64,000 nt of DNA from Streptomyces catenulae. GTDB lineage: Bacteria > Actinomycetota > Actinomycetes > Streptomycetales > Streptomycetaceae. Of this stretch, positions 34,329 to 43,656 are shown one piece after another; within the stretch, counting starts at the first letter, position 1, and each line of letters opens with the position of its first letter. Under the pieces are notes generated by a model. That model had not been told where the DNA came from and did no database searches. It saw nothing but the letters and a program-made list of their open reading frames with translations. A program made the translations under genes and the position numbers. Where the stretch lies: NCBI RefSeq assembly GCF_000718015.1, contig NZ_JODY01000007.1, positions 124,001 through 188,000 of the forward strand, in the 5' to 3' direction.

Positions 34329-35528
34329 TCAGCTTCCCTCGGGCCAGAGTGCCGGGTCGGGGGTGAAGCGGATCTGGAGCACGCCCTCGCGCAGTCCGGC
34401 GCCGGTGACGGTGCAGCGGCGCAGTGCCGAGGGCAGGGTCCGTATCCGGCGGTGGCGGCCGACGGTGACGACGATCTCGTCGCCGCGGCGGACCAGCCCC
34501 AGGCCCTCGCGGGCGGCGCCGGGCAGCGGCACCCGCCACACCAGGAGGCCGTCGTCGGCGAGCCGGTCCTCGACGGTCCAGGGGTCGGCGGCGCGGGCGG
34601 CGGTGTCCGTGGTGGCGCCGACGCGGGCGGCGTCGGCGTCGAGGAGGGCGGCGAGCGCGTCGAGGCCCCGCGGGTCGCGGCCGAGGTGGGCGACCTCGTG
34701 GACCGGGACGCCCGCCACCTCCTCGCGCAGCACCGTCAGCGCCTCCTGCTGGGCGCCGGAGAGCGCGGCGAGGAACGGGTCGGCGGAGCCGGTCGGCAGC
34801 AGCCGGTTGACGAGGACCGCGTCGGTGCGGCGGCCGTGCAGCGCGAGCCCGGCGCGGGCGGCGCGCAGCGTCCCGGCGGCGACCGGCCCGGCGTCGGTGA
34901 CCAGCCGGACGGTGGTGCCCGGCGCGTCGATCACGGCCTGGACGGCGGCGAGTTCCTGCTCCCAGCGGTCGGCGGCCTCGTAGAGCTTCTGGGCGGGCAT
35001 GGGCACCCCGGCGAGCTGGGCGAGGACCGGGCGCAGGGCGCGGGCGGCCTGGCGTTCGGCGGGCAGCAGTCGGCGCAGATAGCGGCGGACCTGTGCGGGG
35101 AGCGCCAGAAGGTGGATCGTTTCGTCGGCGGGCGGGGCGTCGACGACGACGGTGTCCCAGCTGCCGGAGGTGTGTGCGGCGCGCAGCGCGTGCAGCAGCG
35201 CGAAGGAGGCGGCGCCGGGGAGTTCGGTGAGTTCGTCGGCGTCGAGCGGGGTGGCGCCGAGCAGGTCGAGGGCGGCGCCCGCGCGGTCCTGGAAGGCGAG
35301 GAACTCGGTGCGGAAGCGGTCGCCGGGGTCGACGCGGCGGGCGTGCAGTCGGGGGGCGAGTTCGGTGGCCGTGGTGGACAGTTCGGTGCCCAGGACGGTC
35401 TGCGGGGCGCTGCTCTCGCCGGTGAGCAGCAGCGTCCGGGCGCCCTGCCGGGCCGCGGCCAGTGCGGTGGCCGCGGCGAGGGTGGAGCGACCGGCGCCGC
35501 CCGCGCCCGTGACGAGGACGGTCCGCAC
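34329..35528 (-). CDS. ArsA-like ATPase with an Arg-type P-loop
   Basis: ArsA/GET3-family protein of 399 residues. The P-loop reads GAGGAGRST (residues ~8-16) with Arg in place of the Walker A Lys, and the switch regions include VVVDAPPADETIHLL. The C-terminal ~75 residues (from DPWTVEDRLADDGLLVWRV, about residue 325 onward) match the small ArsA HSP20-like domain. GTG 35528 begins three bases after the stop of the SRPBCC gene (coupled). No arsenic-resistance genes are nearby, so arsenite efflux is not implied. The Lys-to-Arg change could weaken ATP hydrolysis. Confidence 0.85.
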   Translation of the reverse strand: MRTVLVTGAGGAGRSTLAAATALAAARQGARTLLLTGESSAPQTVLGTELSTTATELAPRLHARRVDPGDRFRTEFLAFQDRAGAALDLLGATPLDADELTELPGAASFALLHALRAAHTSGSWDTVVVDAPPADETIHLLALPAQVRRYLRRLLPAERQAARALRPVLAQLAGVPMPAQKLYEAADRWEQELAAVQAVIDAPGTTVRLVTDAGPVAAGTLRAARAGLALHGRRTDAVLVNRLLPTGSADPFLAALSGAQQEALTVLREEVAGVPVHEVAHLGRDPRGLDALAALLDADAARVGATTDTAARAADPWTVEDRLADDGLLVWRVPLPGAAREGLGLVRRGDEIVVTVGRHRRIRTLPSALRRCTVTGAGLREGVLQIRFTPDPALWPEGS

Positions 35529-35530
35529 GT

Positions 35531-36004
35531 TCAGTGGGTCCCGGCCGCGTCGGCGGTGTCCTCGGGGCCGGACTCCACGCGCTTCTTCAGGCCCGCGAGC
35601 GCGCGGTCGATGATGACCTTCTCGGCCTTGCGCTTGATCATGCCGAGCATCGGGATCTTGACGTCGACGGTGAGCTGGTAGGTCACCTCGGTGCCCGCGC
35701 CGCCGTCGACCGGGGCGAGGCGGTAGGAGCCGTCGAGGGCGCGCAGCATCTGGGACTTGACGAGCGACCAGCTGACCTCGTTCTCGCCGGTCCAGGTGTA
35801 GGCGAGGGTGTGGTCGTCCTTGATGGCACCGGCGTCGAGGAGCAGCCGGACCTGTGCGGCGCGGCCCCGGTCGTCCTTGGCCAGCACCTCGGCCTCCTTG
35901 ACCTCGCCGGTCCACCGCGGGTAGCGCTCGAAGTCGGCGATCACTCCCATCACCTCGGCGGGCGGCGCCGCGATCGTGATGCTAGAGCTGGTGTGTTCGG
36001 CCAT
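35531..36004 (-). CDS. SRPBCC (START/polyketide-cyclase-like) family protein
   Basis: Helix-grip-fold protein of 157 residues: SSSITIAAPPAEVMGVIADFERYPRW is the SRPBCC start (in blocks), with YTWTGENEVSW and a C-terminal long helix MLGMIKRKAEKVIIDRALAG typical of this group. It could bind a hydrophobic ligand. The ATG 36004 has GGAGGAG at good spacing. It is directly before the ArsA-like ATPase gene, so the two may work together in a lipid or membrane task; this is inferred from coupling only. It is not a polyketide cluster member. Confidence 0.9.
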   Translation of the reverse strand: MAEHTSSSITIAAPPAEVMGVIADFERYPRWTGEVKEAEVLAKDDRGRAAQVRLLLDAGAIKDDHTLAYTWTGENEVSWSLVKSQMLRALDGSYRLAPVDGGAGTEVTYQLTVDVKIPMLGMIKRKAEKVIIDRALAGLKKRVESGPEDTADAAGTH

Positions 36005-36166
36005 CGCCGTGACTCCTCCATGCCGATTGCGCCGGTACGGCCCGGCCCCCGGCTCGCGTCGAACCCGGTGTCTCTGCTGCTGAAGGCTACCGCGCGGCGC
36101 GGCGCCGCCGGACACCAGCGGGCCGGGCGGCGCGGGCCCGCGGGGCGCCCGGGCGCGGCGGCCGGG

Positions 36167-36943
36167 TCACCACTCCAGGACGTACGGCCTGCCGGTCGCG
36201 CGGAAATGGCCGACGTTGACGCACTCGGTGGCGCCGATGCGCATCCGGCGGGCGAGCGGCTGGTGGACGTGGCCGAAGAGGGAGTAGCGCGGGCGGGTGC
36301 GGCGGATGGCGTCGAGGAGGGCGGCGCTGCCGCGCTCGAAGCGGCGGGCGACGGTGTCGTAGCAGAGTTCGGGGACGTCCGGCGGGATGTGGGTGCAGAG
36401 GACGTCGACCTCGCCGACCGCCTCGATCTTGGCGGCGTACTCCTCGTAGCCGATCTCGTACGGCGTGCGCATCGGGGAGGGCAGACCGCCGCCGACGAAG
36501 CCGAAGACGCGGCCGCCTATCTCGACGCGCTGGCCGTCGAGGACGGTGGTGCCCTCGCGGGCGTACTCGGGCCAGAGGCGGGGGATGTCGACGTTGCCGA
36601 AGGTGGCGTAGGTGGGGGTGGGCAGGGCGGCGAAGAGTTCGGCGTACTGGCCGCGGACCGCGGTCTCGATGACGGATTCGCGCGGCTCCCCGGCGGCGTC
36701 CAGCTCGCCCCACAGGCGGCGGCCGAAGGCGCGCGCCTCGTCGAAACGGCGGGCGGTGCGCAGATCGATGAGGCGGCGGGCGTTGTCGGCGCCGAAGAGG
36801 GCGGGGAAGATGCCGCGCGCGTGGTCGGCGTAGTCGAGGAAGAGCACGAGATCGCCGAGGCAGACGAGGGCGTCGGCGCCCTCACCGGCGCGGGCGAGGT
36901 CCCGGCTGTTGCCGTGTACATCACTGACCACATGCAGTCGCAT
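36167..36943 (-). CDS. Metallophosphoesterase
   Basis: Calcineurin-like phosphoesterase of 258 residues, with the metal-binding blocks MRLHVVSDVHGNSRDL (D8, H10), VCLGDLVLFLDY (GD motif), TFGNVDIPRL (GNxD in place of the usual GNHD/E), VLCTHIPPD and LFGHVHQPLA. The nucleotide or phosphodiester substrate is unknown. It is transcribed divergently from the acyl-CoA ligase gene. It may head the minus-strand gene string SRPBCC, ArsA-like, DUF5304 and glkA, but a 162-nt gap makes that uncertain. Confidence 0.88.
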   Translation of the reverse strand: MRLHVVSDVHGNSRDLARAGEGADALVCLGDLVLFLDYADHARGIFPALFGADNARRLIDLRTARRFDEARAFGRRLWGELDAAGEPRESVIETAVRGQYAELFAALPTPTYATFGNVDIPRLWPEYAREGTTVLDGQRVEIGGRVFGFVGGGLPSPMRTPYEIGYEEYAAKIEAVGEVDVLCTHIPPDVPELCYDTVARRFERGSAALLDAIRRTRPRYSLFGHVHQPLARRMRIGATECVNVGHFRATGRPYVLEW

Positions 36944-37235
36944 GACGGAAATCCTAGGTCCCGGTTCCGCGGGCCGGGAGGGCGCCGTCCGCCGGTTACT
37001 TTCCGGTCACCGAAACGCTGGTCTAGTCTGCGCGGGCGGCCTGCCCCACGCAGGTGAGGCCGTAAGTCCCACGGCGCACCCCTTGACATGTGACGCATCG
37101 AACATCTGGCCGTACCCCCTACCCCAAAGCAATACCGGTGGGTAACGTCCGGGCAGTCCAGTCCCCTGCCAGTCATGGACCGAACCGGTGCAGCACACAG
37201 CGTCGTGGCACCGGCGCCAATGAGGAGCAGCAGTC

Positions 37236-39032
37236 TTGCGCGAGTTCAGCCTTCCGGCTCTGTACGAGGTCCCTTCGGACGGCAATCTGACGGATCTCAT
37301 CCGCCGCAACGCCGCGCAGCACCCGGATGTCGCGGTCGTCGGCCGGAAGGTCAACGGCGGGTGGCAGGACGTCACGGCCACCATGTTCCTGGCCGAGGTC
37401 CGCGCCGTCGCCAAAGGGCTGATGGCCTCCGGCATCCAGCCCGGCGACCGTATCGGCCTGATGTCGCGCACCCGTTACGAGTGGACGCTGCTGGACTTCG
37501 CGATCTGGAGCGCCGGGGCGATCACCGTGCCGGTCTACGAGACCAGCTCCGCCGAGCAGATCCAGTGGATCCTCGGCGACTCCGGCGCGGTGGCCTGCCT
37601 GGTGGAGACGCCCGCGCACGAGGCGGCCGTGGAGTCCGTACGGGACCGGCTGCCCGGGCTGGCCAACATCTGGCAGATCGAGCGGGACGCCGTCGCCCGG
37701 CTGTCGGCCGCGGGTACCGCGCTGACCGACGAGGAGGTGGACGCGCGCTCCGCCCTCGCGGACGCCGACTCGCCCGCCACGATCGTCTACACCTCCGGCA
37801 CCACCGGCCGCCCCAAGGGCTGTGTCCTCACCCACCGCAGCTTCTTCGCCGAGGTCGGCAACGTCGTCGAGCGGCTGCGCCCGCTCTTTTGCACCGGTGA
37901 GTCCTCGGTGCTGCTCTTCCTGCCGGTCGCGCACGTGCTGGGCCGACTGGTGCAGATCGCCTGTGTGATGGCGCCGATCAAGCTGGGCCACGCGCCCGAC
38001 ATCAAGCACCTCACCGACGACCTCGCCTCGTTCCGGCCGACGCTGATCCTGGGCGTGCCGCGGGTCTTCGAGAAGGTCTACAACGGCGCCCGCGCCACCG
38101 CGCAGGCCGACGGCAAGGGCAAGATCTTCGACCGGGCGGCGGACACCGCCATCGCCTACAGCAAGGCGCTGGACACCGCGGCGGGCCCCACGTTCGGCCT
38201 GCGGCTGCGGCACAAGCTCTTCGACAAGCTGGTCTACGGCAAGCTCCGCGCCGTCCTCGGCGGCCGGGCCACGCACGCCATCTCCGGCGGCGCCCCGCTC
38301 GGCGAGCGCCTCGGCCACTTCTACCGCGGCATCGGCTTCACCGCCCTGGAGGGCTACGGCCTGACGGAGTCCTGTGCGGCGACCGCGTTCAACCCCTGGG
38401 ACCGGCAGAAGATCGGCACCGTCGGCCAGCCGCTGCCCGGCTCGGTGGTGCGGATCGCCGACGACGGCGAGGTGCTGCTCCACGGCGAGCACCTGTTCAC
38501 GGAGTACTGGAACAACGAGGCGGCCACCGCCGAGGCGCTCTCCGACGGCTGGTTCCACACCGGCGACCTCGGCACCCTCGACGAGGACGGCTACCTCACC
38601 ATCACCGGGCGGAAGAAGGAGATCCTGGTGACGGCGGGCGGCAAGAACGTCGCGCCCGCCGTGATCGAGGACCGGATCCGGGCGCACGCGCTGATCGCGG
38701 AGTGCATGGTCGTCGGCGACGGCCGTCCGTTCATCGGCGCGCTGATCACCCTCGACGAAGAGTTCCTGCCGCGCTGGGCCACCGAGCACGGCCGTCCCGC
38801 CGACTCCACCGCGGTGTCGCTCGCCGACGACCCGGAGCTGCTGGCCGCCGTACAGCGCGCCGTGGACGACGGCAACGCCGCGGTCTCGAAGGCCGAGTCG
38901 GTCCGCAAGTTCCGCATCCTGCCGACCCAGCTGACCGAGGACTCCGGCCATGTCACGCCGTCGCTGAAGCTCAAGCGGAACGTGGTGGCGAAGGACTTCG
39001 CCGAGGAGATCGAGGCGCTCTACCGCGGCTGA
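37236..39032 (+). CDS. Long-chain acyl-CoA ligase (AMP-forming)
   Basis: ANL-superfamily enzyme of 598 residues: P-loop-like YTSGTTGRPKGCVLTH (~residues 188-203), LFLPVAHVLGRL, ISGGAPLGERLGHFYRGIGF split over two blocks, LEGYGLTESCAATAFN, GWFHTGDLGTLDEDGYL and the catalytic Lys region GRKKEILVTAGGKNVAP typical of the FadD15-like group (residual AAE family 1). TTG 37236 has GAGGAG nine bases upstream. A TTGACA at 37083-37088 might be a -35 box. It activates fatty acids for beta-oxidation or lipid synthesis. Confidence 0.93.
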   Translation: MREFSLPALYEVPSDGNLTDLIRRNAAQHPDVAVVGRKVNGGWQDVTATMFLAEVRAVAKGLMASGIQPGDRIGLMSRTRYEWTLLDFAIWSAGAITVPVYETSSAEQIQWILGDSGAVACLVETPAHEAAVESVRDRLPGLANIWQIERDAVARLSAAGTALTDEEVDARSALADADSPATIVYTSGTTGRPKGCVLTHRSFFAEVGNVVERLRPLFCTGESSVLLFLPVAHVLGRLVQIACVMAPIKLGHAPDIKHLTDDLASFRPTLILGVPRVFEKVYNGARATAQADGKGKIFDRAADTAIAYSKALDTAAGPTFGLRLRHKLFDKLVYGKLRAVLGGRATHAISGGAPLGERLGHFYRGIGFTALEGYGLTESCAATAFNPWDRQKIGTVGQPLPGSVVRIADDGEVLLHGEHLFTEYWNNEAATAEALSDGWFHTGDLGTLDEDGYLTITGRKKEILVTAGGKNVAPAVIEDRIRAHALIAECMVVGDGRPFIGALITLDEEFLPRWATEHGRPADSTAVSLADDPELLAAVQRAVDDGNAAVSKAESVRKFRILPTQLTEDSGHVTPSLKLKRNVVAKDFAEEIEALYRG

Positions 39033-39182
39033 CGGACCCGTCGGCACGGCAGAGGTACGGGGCGCGGCCCACCGGGCGCGCCCCGCCGGTGTGTCCGGGG
39101 GCGGCCGCGTCCCGCTCGGGGGGAGGCGGCCACTCCGGGGCGCACGCTCCTGACCTGCGCTTCCGCGAGCCCGCCCGGAGGC

Positions 39183-40325
39183 TCAGAGCAGTTCCTTCAG
39201 CTTCTCGGCGAGCAGGTCCCAGCGCCACTTCTCCTCGACCCAGGCCCGGCCCCGCTCGCCCATCCGGCGGCGCAGCTCCGGGTCCTGCAGGAGCGTGACG
39301 ACGCGTTCGGCGGTGGCCCGCGGGGAGCCGCCGGGCACCACCCAGCCGGTCTCGCCGTCCAGCACCGCGTCCGGCGCACCACCGGAGTCACCGGCCACCA
39401 CGGGCAGCCCGGTGGCGGACGCCTCCAGGTAGACGATGCCCAGCCCCTCGACGTCGAGGCCACCGCGCCGGGTGCGGCACGGCATCGCGAAGACGTCGCC
39501 CGCGCCGTAGTGGGCCGGCAGCTCCGCCCACGGCACCGCGCCGGTGAACCGCACCGACCCCGCCACCCCGGTGCGCTCCGCCAGCGCCCGCAGCTCCTTC
39601 TCGTACGGACCGCCGCCGACGATCAGCAGGACGGCGTCCGGGACCGCGGCGGTGATCGCGGGCATCGCCTCGATCAGCGTGTCCTGCCCCTTGCGCGGCA
39701 CCAGCCGGGAGACGCAGACGACGACGGGCCGGTCGCTGAGGCCGAGGCGGGCGCGGATCTCGTCGCCGCCGGAGCCGGGGTGGAAGGTCTTCTCGTCGAC
39801 GCCGGGCGGCAGTTGGACCATCCGGGCGGCGGCCTCGGGGGTGAGCGCGGCACCGATCCGGCGGCGGGTGTACTCGCCGAGGTAGGTGAGGGTGTCGGTG
39901 CCCTCGCCGATACGGCGCAGCAGCTGCCGGGCGGCGGGCAGCTGCGCCCAGCCCGCTTCGTGGCCGTGGGTGGTGGCGACGATCCGGCGCGCCCCGGCGG
40001 CGCGCAGCGCGGGCGCCATCAGGCCGAGCGGCGCCGCGGCACCGAACCACACCGACGTACAGCCGTGCTCGCGCAGCAGCGCGGTGGCGCGGCGGGTGAC
40101 GGCCGGGGTGGGCAGCAGCATCGTCGTACGGTCGCGGACGACCGGGAACTCCTGCTCGGCGTCGAAGGCGGCGGTGGCCGCGCGCCCCTCGGCGCCGCGC
40201 TTCCAGGTGGAGGCGTACACGACGACCTGGGTGGGGTCCAGGCGCTGCGCCATGTTGTGCAGGAACGCCTGGATGCCGCCGGGGCGCGGCGGGAAGTCGT
40301 TGGTGACGATGAGGGTCTTGTGCAC
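39183..40325 (-). CDS. pimB: GT4 mannosyltransferase, PimB'-like
   Basis: Glycosyltransferase of 380 residues with the GT-B fold. Sequence blocks closely follow corynebacterial/mycobacterial PimB': LIVTNDFPPRPGGIQAFLHN, VWFGAAAPLGLMAP, IVATTHGHEAGW, CVSRLVPRKGQDTLIEAMP, FAMPCRTRRGGLDVEGLGIV and YLEASATGLPVVAGDSGGAP. PimB' transfers the second mannose from GDP-mannose onto phosphatidylinositol monomannoside. GTG 40325 directly precedes the conserved start. It is divergent from a GT87 polyprenol-mannosyltransferase-like gene. The D-inositol-3-phosphate glycosyltransferase MshA is a related alternative but has a different signature. Confidence 0.88.
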   Translation of the reverse strand: MHKTLIVTNDFPPRPGGIQAFLHNMAQRLDPTQVVVYASTWKRGAEGRAATAAFDAEQEFPVVRDRTTMLLPTPAVTRRATALLREHGCTSVWFGAAAPLGLMAPALRAAGARRIVATTHGHEAGWAQLPAARQLLRRIGEGTDTLTYLGEYTRRRIGAALTPEAAARMVQLPPGVDEKTFHPGSGGDEIRARLGLSDRPVVVCVSRLVPRKGQDTLIEAMPAITAAVPDAVLLIVGGGPYEKELRALAERTGVAGSVRFTGAVPWAELPAHYGAGDVFAMPCRTRRGGLDVEGLGIVYLEASATGLPVVAGDSGGAPDAVLDGETGWVVPGGSPRATAERVVTLLQDPELRRRMGERGRAWVEEKWRWDLLAEKLKELL

Positions 40326-40593
40326 GCTGGTCTCTCGGCGTCGGTTCGGCTCGGCGGGCGCGGCCCGGTGGCCCCGCCCTCCGGCCGACAGTACCGGGTC
40401 GCCGCGGGACCGGCCCCGGGGGCGGCCGGTCCGGGACGCGCCGGGGCCGGGAGACGGGGCGCGGCGCGGGGCGTCCGGCATCATGCCCCGGGCGGGGCCG
40501 GGCCCGCCGCCCCCGGACGGGCCGCCCCGGTACGACCGGCCCGGCGCACGGCCCCGTGGGACGACACGGCGCGACACGGACAACGAGGTGACC

Positions 40594-42030
40594 ATGGCTT
40601 CCCCGCACCCCAGCGGCGCCCGGCCCACGGCCCGGCCGTCCACCGCCCCGGCCCTCCGCCGCCGCCCGGTGGAACGGCTCCGGTCCGGCCGTCTCCCGGT
40701 CGGCCGCCTCCAGCTCCTCTGCTGGGCGGCGACCCGCGCCGTCCTCCTCCTCTGCGTCCTGAAGGTCCTGGTGGTGCCGGGTCCGGACGTCACGAGCGAT
40801 GTGGCGGTGATCTACCGGAACTGGGCGGAGGTGCTGCGCTCCGGCTCCTTCCCGGTCGGCGACGTCACCTGGCAGTACCCGCCGGGCGCCGCCCTCGCGG
40901 TGCTCTCCCCCGGGCTGCTGCCGTTCCTCTCGTATCCGCACGCCTTCTTCGCGCTGCTGCTCGCCGCCGACGCCGCCGTCCTCGCGCTGCTCGTACGGAC
41001 CGGGCGGCGGCCGGGCCACCGTCCGGCGGGCGCCTGGGTGTGGATCGCCGGGGTCGCGCTGCTCGGACCGACCGGGTACGCCCGCTACGACCTGATGGTG
41101 ACCGCCGTCGCGGTGGCCGCGCTCTGCGCCGCCGCCCGCCGTCCGCGGCTGTCCGGGGCGCTGATCGCCTGCGGGGCGCTGCTGAAGGTGTGGCCGGTGC
41201 TGCTGCTGTGCGGGGCGCCGCTGCGCGGCCGCCGGGCGCGGGCCCTGTGGGGCGCCGCCGCGGTCTGCGGTGCGGCGCTGACGCTCGGCTGCGCCCTCGC
41301 CGCCCCCGGCGCGTTCGCCTTCCTCACCGCCCAGCGGGACCGCGGTACGGAGGTCGAGTCGCTCGGCGCGCTCGTCTTCCATGGGGCGCGGCACCTCGGC
41401 TGGCCCGGCGAGGTGGTGCTCCGCTACGGCTCGCTGGAGTTCGTCGGCCCGCTGGTGCCCGAGGTCAGCGCGGTGGCGACGGCGCTGACGGCCGCGGCCC
41501 TCGGCTGGCTGCTGTGGTGGCGGCTGCGGGCCGGGCTGCGGACCGCGCCCCGGCCCGCGGTGTGGTGCGACGCGGCGTTCACCGCGGTGCTGCTGGCCAC
41601 CGTCACCAGCCGGGTCATCAGCCCGCAGTACCTGCTGTGGCCGGTGGGGCTCGGCGCGGTCTGTCTGACCGTCCGGGCGAGTCGGCAGACCCTGCCGGTG
41701 CTGCTGGTCCTGGCCGCGACCGGCCTGACCTGCTGGGAGTTCCCGCTCTGGTTCGACCGTGTGGTGGCGAGCGACGGCCCGGGCCTGACGCTGCTGCTCC
41801 TCCGCGACGCCCTGCTGGTCTGGGCCGCCCTCCTCGCCGCCCGCAGACTGTGGCGGACGACGGTACGGAGAACGGCCGACGGGACGGAGGAGGCGGACGG
41901 GCCCGTACCGGAGCCGGACCCGGAGCCCGCTCCGGGCGAGGAAGGTGCCGACGCCGCCCCCTCCGCCGCGCCGCAGCCCCCCGGCGGCCACGCGCCCGGG
42001 CACTCCCCCGTCAGGTCAGCGCGCTCTTGA
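40594..42030 (+). CDS. GT87-family polyprenol-phosphate-sugar transferase
   Basis: Integral membrane protein of 478 residues with about ten helices. The conserved early loop VTSDVAVIYRNWAEVLRSGS carries the acidic residue expected for GT-C enzymes, followed by VTWQYPPGAA and GLLPFLSYPH; RVISPQYLLWPVGL is another family block. GT87 includes mycobacterial PimE, which uses polyprenol-phosphate-mannose. The N-terminus is a ~50-residue basic Pro/Arg-rich extension and the C-terminus an acidic Pro-rich tail. ATG 40594 has GAGGTG six bases before it. It is divergent from pimB'. The 3' end overlaps the convergent zincin lipoprotein gene by 20 nt. Confidence 0.85.
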   Translation: MASPHPSGARPTARPSTAPALRRRPVERLRSGRLPVGRLQLLCWAATRAVLLLCVLKVLVVPGPDVTSDVAVIYRNWAEVLRSGSFPVGDVTWQYPPGAALAVLSPGLLPFLSYPHAFFALLLAADAAVLALLVRTGRRPGHRPAGAWVWIAGVALLGPTGYARYDLMVTAVAVAALCAAARRPRLSGALIACGALLKVWPVLLLCGAPLRGRRARALWGAAAVCGAALTLGCALAAPGAFAFLTAQRDRGTEVESLGALVFHGARHLGWPGEVVLRYGSLEFVGPLVPEVSAVATALTAAALGWLLWWRLRAGLRTAPRPAVWCDAAFTAVLLATVTSRVISPQYLLWPVGLGAVCLTVRASRQTLPVLLVLAATGLTCWEFPLWFDRVVASDGPGLTLLLLRDALLVWAALLAARRLWRTTVRRTADGTEEADGPVPEPDPEPAPGEEGADAAPSAAPQPPGGHAPGHSPVRSARS

Positions 42031-43510
42031 GATAGGCCCGCCACTTCTTGGTGAACTGTCCCGCGCTCAGGCCGAGTTGGGAGCGGAACACGGTGTCGAG
42101 CCGGGCGTTGCGGACCGCCGTACGCCGATCGTCCACCGCCCCCGGCGCGGGCGCCGCCGGATGCCCACCGACGACCCGCCGCCCGGTCCCGTCCGCCCCA
42201 CCGCCCCGGGAGTCGTCACCTCCGGACGCCGCACCGGCGGACGGCCCGGCACCGGCTCCCGAGGACGGAGACGGAGACGGCGACGAGGACGGGGAGGACG
42301 GCGACGGCGTGCCCGACCGCGCCCCCGGACCCGCGTGCCCCTCGCCCGTCGGGACGCCGCCCGCCGCCCGGTAGAACGCGCGCAGCTTCGCCTCGCCCCA
42401 GGTGTCCGCGATCATCCGGCAGGCCAGCCAGCCGGACTCGTACGCCCTCGCCAGCCGGTCGGCGCCGCCGGTGAAGCCGAAGTCCGCGTCTGCGGGCAGC
42501 CGCTGCGGCGGATGCCCGGTGGCGACCGCCCGCGACAGCTCCGGCGCCGCCGCGGCCGCCGCATGCCGCCTGCCCCGGTACGCCACCCAGTCGGCGAACC
42601 CCTCCGAGAGCCACAGCGGGGTGTCGCCGGTGGTGGCCGTGCGGGTGGCGACATGGGTGATCTCGTGCGACAGCACCACCGCCCGGCCCGCGTCGTTGAG
42701 GTCCGCGTACGCCTCCGGGTTGACGATCACCCGGTCGGCCGGAGCCTTCGCCTGCGCGCCCGCCTCACCGGTCGTCACCGCCGCGATCCCCGCGTACGCG
42801 GACGGGTCGCCGCTGCCCAGCAGTTGGGCCATCCCGGCGACCGACCCCGGCGCCTCGATCACCACCTGACCGCTCCAGCGGCCCTTCCACGCGGCGGTGA
42901 CGGCGGGCACCGCCGCGTCCGCCCGCCGCGCCAGATCCGTCAGCCGCCCGCGGTCCCCGGCGTCCCCCAGCACCAGCGCGTGCCGCCCCCGCACCGCCGC
43001 CACCGGCCCCTGGTCCCACAGCTGACGGGTCCCGGCGTGGCCGGACGCGGCGCCCTCCTCGTCCGACGCGATCCGCCAGCGGCCGGACGTACGGGTCAGC
43101 GTCAGATACTGCACGGAGGTCACCGGCTCGGCGTCGAAGCCCTTGAGCCGGTAGCGGAGTTCGACCTTGGCGGCCATCGTGTTCCCGCCGGACGCCAGCG
43201 GAAAGGCGTCGGTCGCGACGAGGTCGTACCGCCAGCCGGTCAGCGGCAGCTCCTTGAGGGTGCGGAAGGCGCGGCGCTGCCGGTCGCGGTAGCCGGGCCG
43301 CACCGGGTCGACGGAGGCGAGGAACGCGGCCTCGTCGTGCTGCCGTACCGCCCGGGCGCGGGCGTCCAGCATCCGCTGCACCTCGGGGAACCGGGTCCGC
43401 GGCGGCGGCTGCTGCGCGCAGCCGCTCGCGGCGGTGAGCACCACGGCCAGCAGCACGGCGCTCCCCGCGGCCGTGGCCCGGGGCGGTCGCCGTACACCCT
43501 GACCTGCCAT
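42011..43510 (-). CDS. Putative lipoprotein with a zincin (HExxH) peptidase domain
   Basis: Exported protein of 499 residues. Signal peptide with lipobox LTAASGC (Cys at residue 31) suggests lipid anchoring. An N-terminal domain (~residues 40-160) resembles a small alpha/beta SnoaL-type fold, with FRTLKELPLTGWRYDL. The metallopeptidase core has LSHEITHVATR and the third ligand in WLSEGFADWVAY, a gluzincin (peptidase MA-like) pattern. Between that core and a C-terminal block (FRSQLGLSAGQFTKKWRAYL) lies a ~75-residue Ser/Pro/Gly-rich low-complexity insert. ATG 43510. Its substrate is unknown. Confidence 0.87.
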   Translation of the reverse strand: MAGQGVRRPPRATAAGSAVLLAVVLTAASGCAQQPPPRTRFPEVQRMLDARARAVRQHDEAAFLASVDPVRPGYRDRQRRAFRTLKELPLTGWRYDLVATDAFPLASGGNTMAAKVELRYRLKGFDAEPVTSVQYLTLTRTSGRWRIASDEEGAASGHAGTRQLWDQGPVAAVRGRHALVLGDAGDRGRLTDLARRADAAVPAVTAAWKGRWSGQVVIEAPGSVAGMAQLLGSGDPSAYAGIAAVTTGEAGAQAKAPADRVIVNPEAYADLNDAGRAVVLSHEITHVATRTATTGDTPLWLSEGFADWVAYRGRRHAAAAAAPELSRAVATGHPPQRLPADADFGFTGGADRLARAYESGWLACRMIADTWGEAKLRAFYRAAGGVPTGEGHAGPGARSGTPSPSSPSSSPSPSPSSGAGAGPSAGAASGGDDSRGGGADGTGRRVVGGHPAAPAPGAVDDRRTAVRNARLDTVFRSQLGLSAGQFTKKWRAYLKSALT

Positions 43511-43576
43511 GCGGTCGATCGTATCGACCTCACCCGCGAGCGCCAGCGGGAGAAGGGGCGGCCCGCGGCGACGCCA

Positions 43577-43616
43577 CCGCCCCGCCGGTGACCGGGGGAG
43601 GTCACCGACGGGGCGG
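43577..43616 (-). terminator. Hairpin after the NlpC/P60 gene
   Basis: A 17-bp stem with one mismatch (43577-43593 with 43600-43616, arm CCGCCCCGCCGGTGACC) and a GGGGGA loop begins 41 nt beyond the NlpC/P60 stop on the minus strand. Confidence 0.7.
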
Positions 43617-43656
43617 GAGGAATGCGGCGCTGCGGCCGGGCGGGTGGCCCGTGGCG

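Noticed and set aside
34329..35528. Arsenic resistance operon
   Set aside because: ArsA-like only by family; no arsB, arsC, arsR or arsD is present and the P-loop is atypical.
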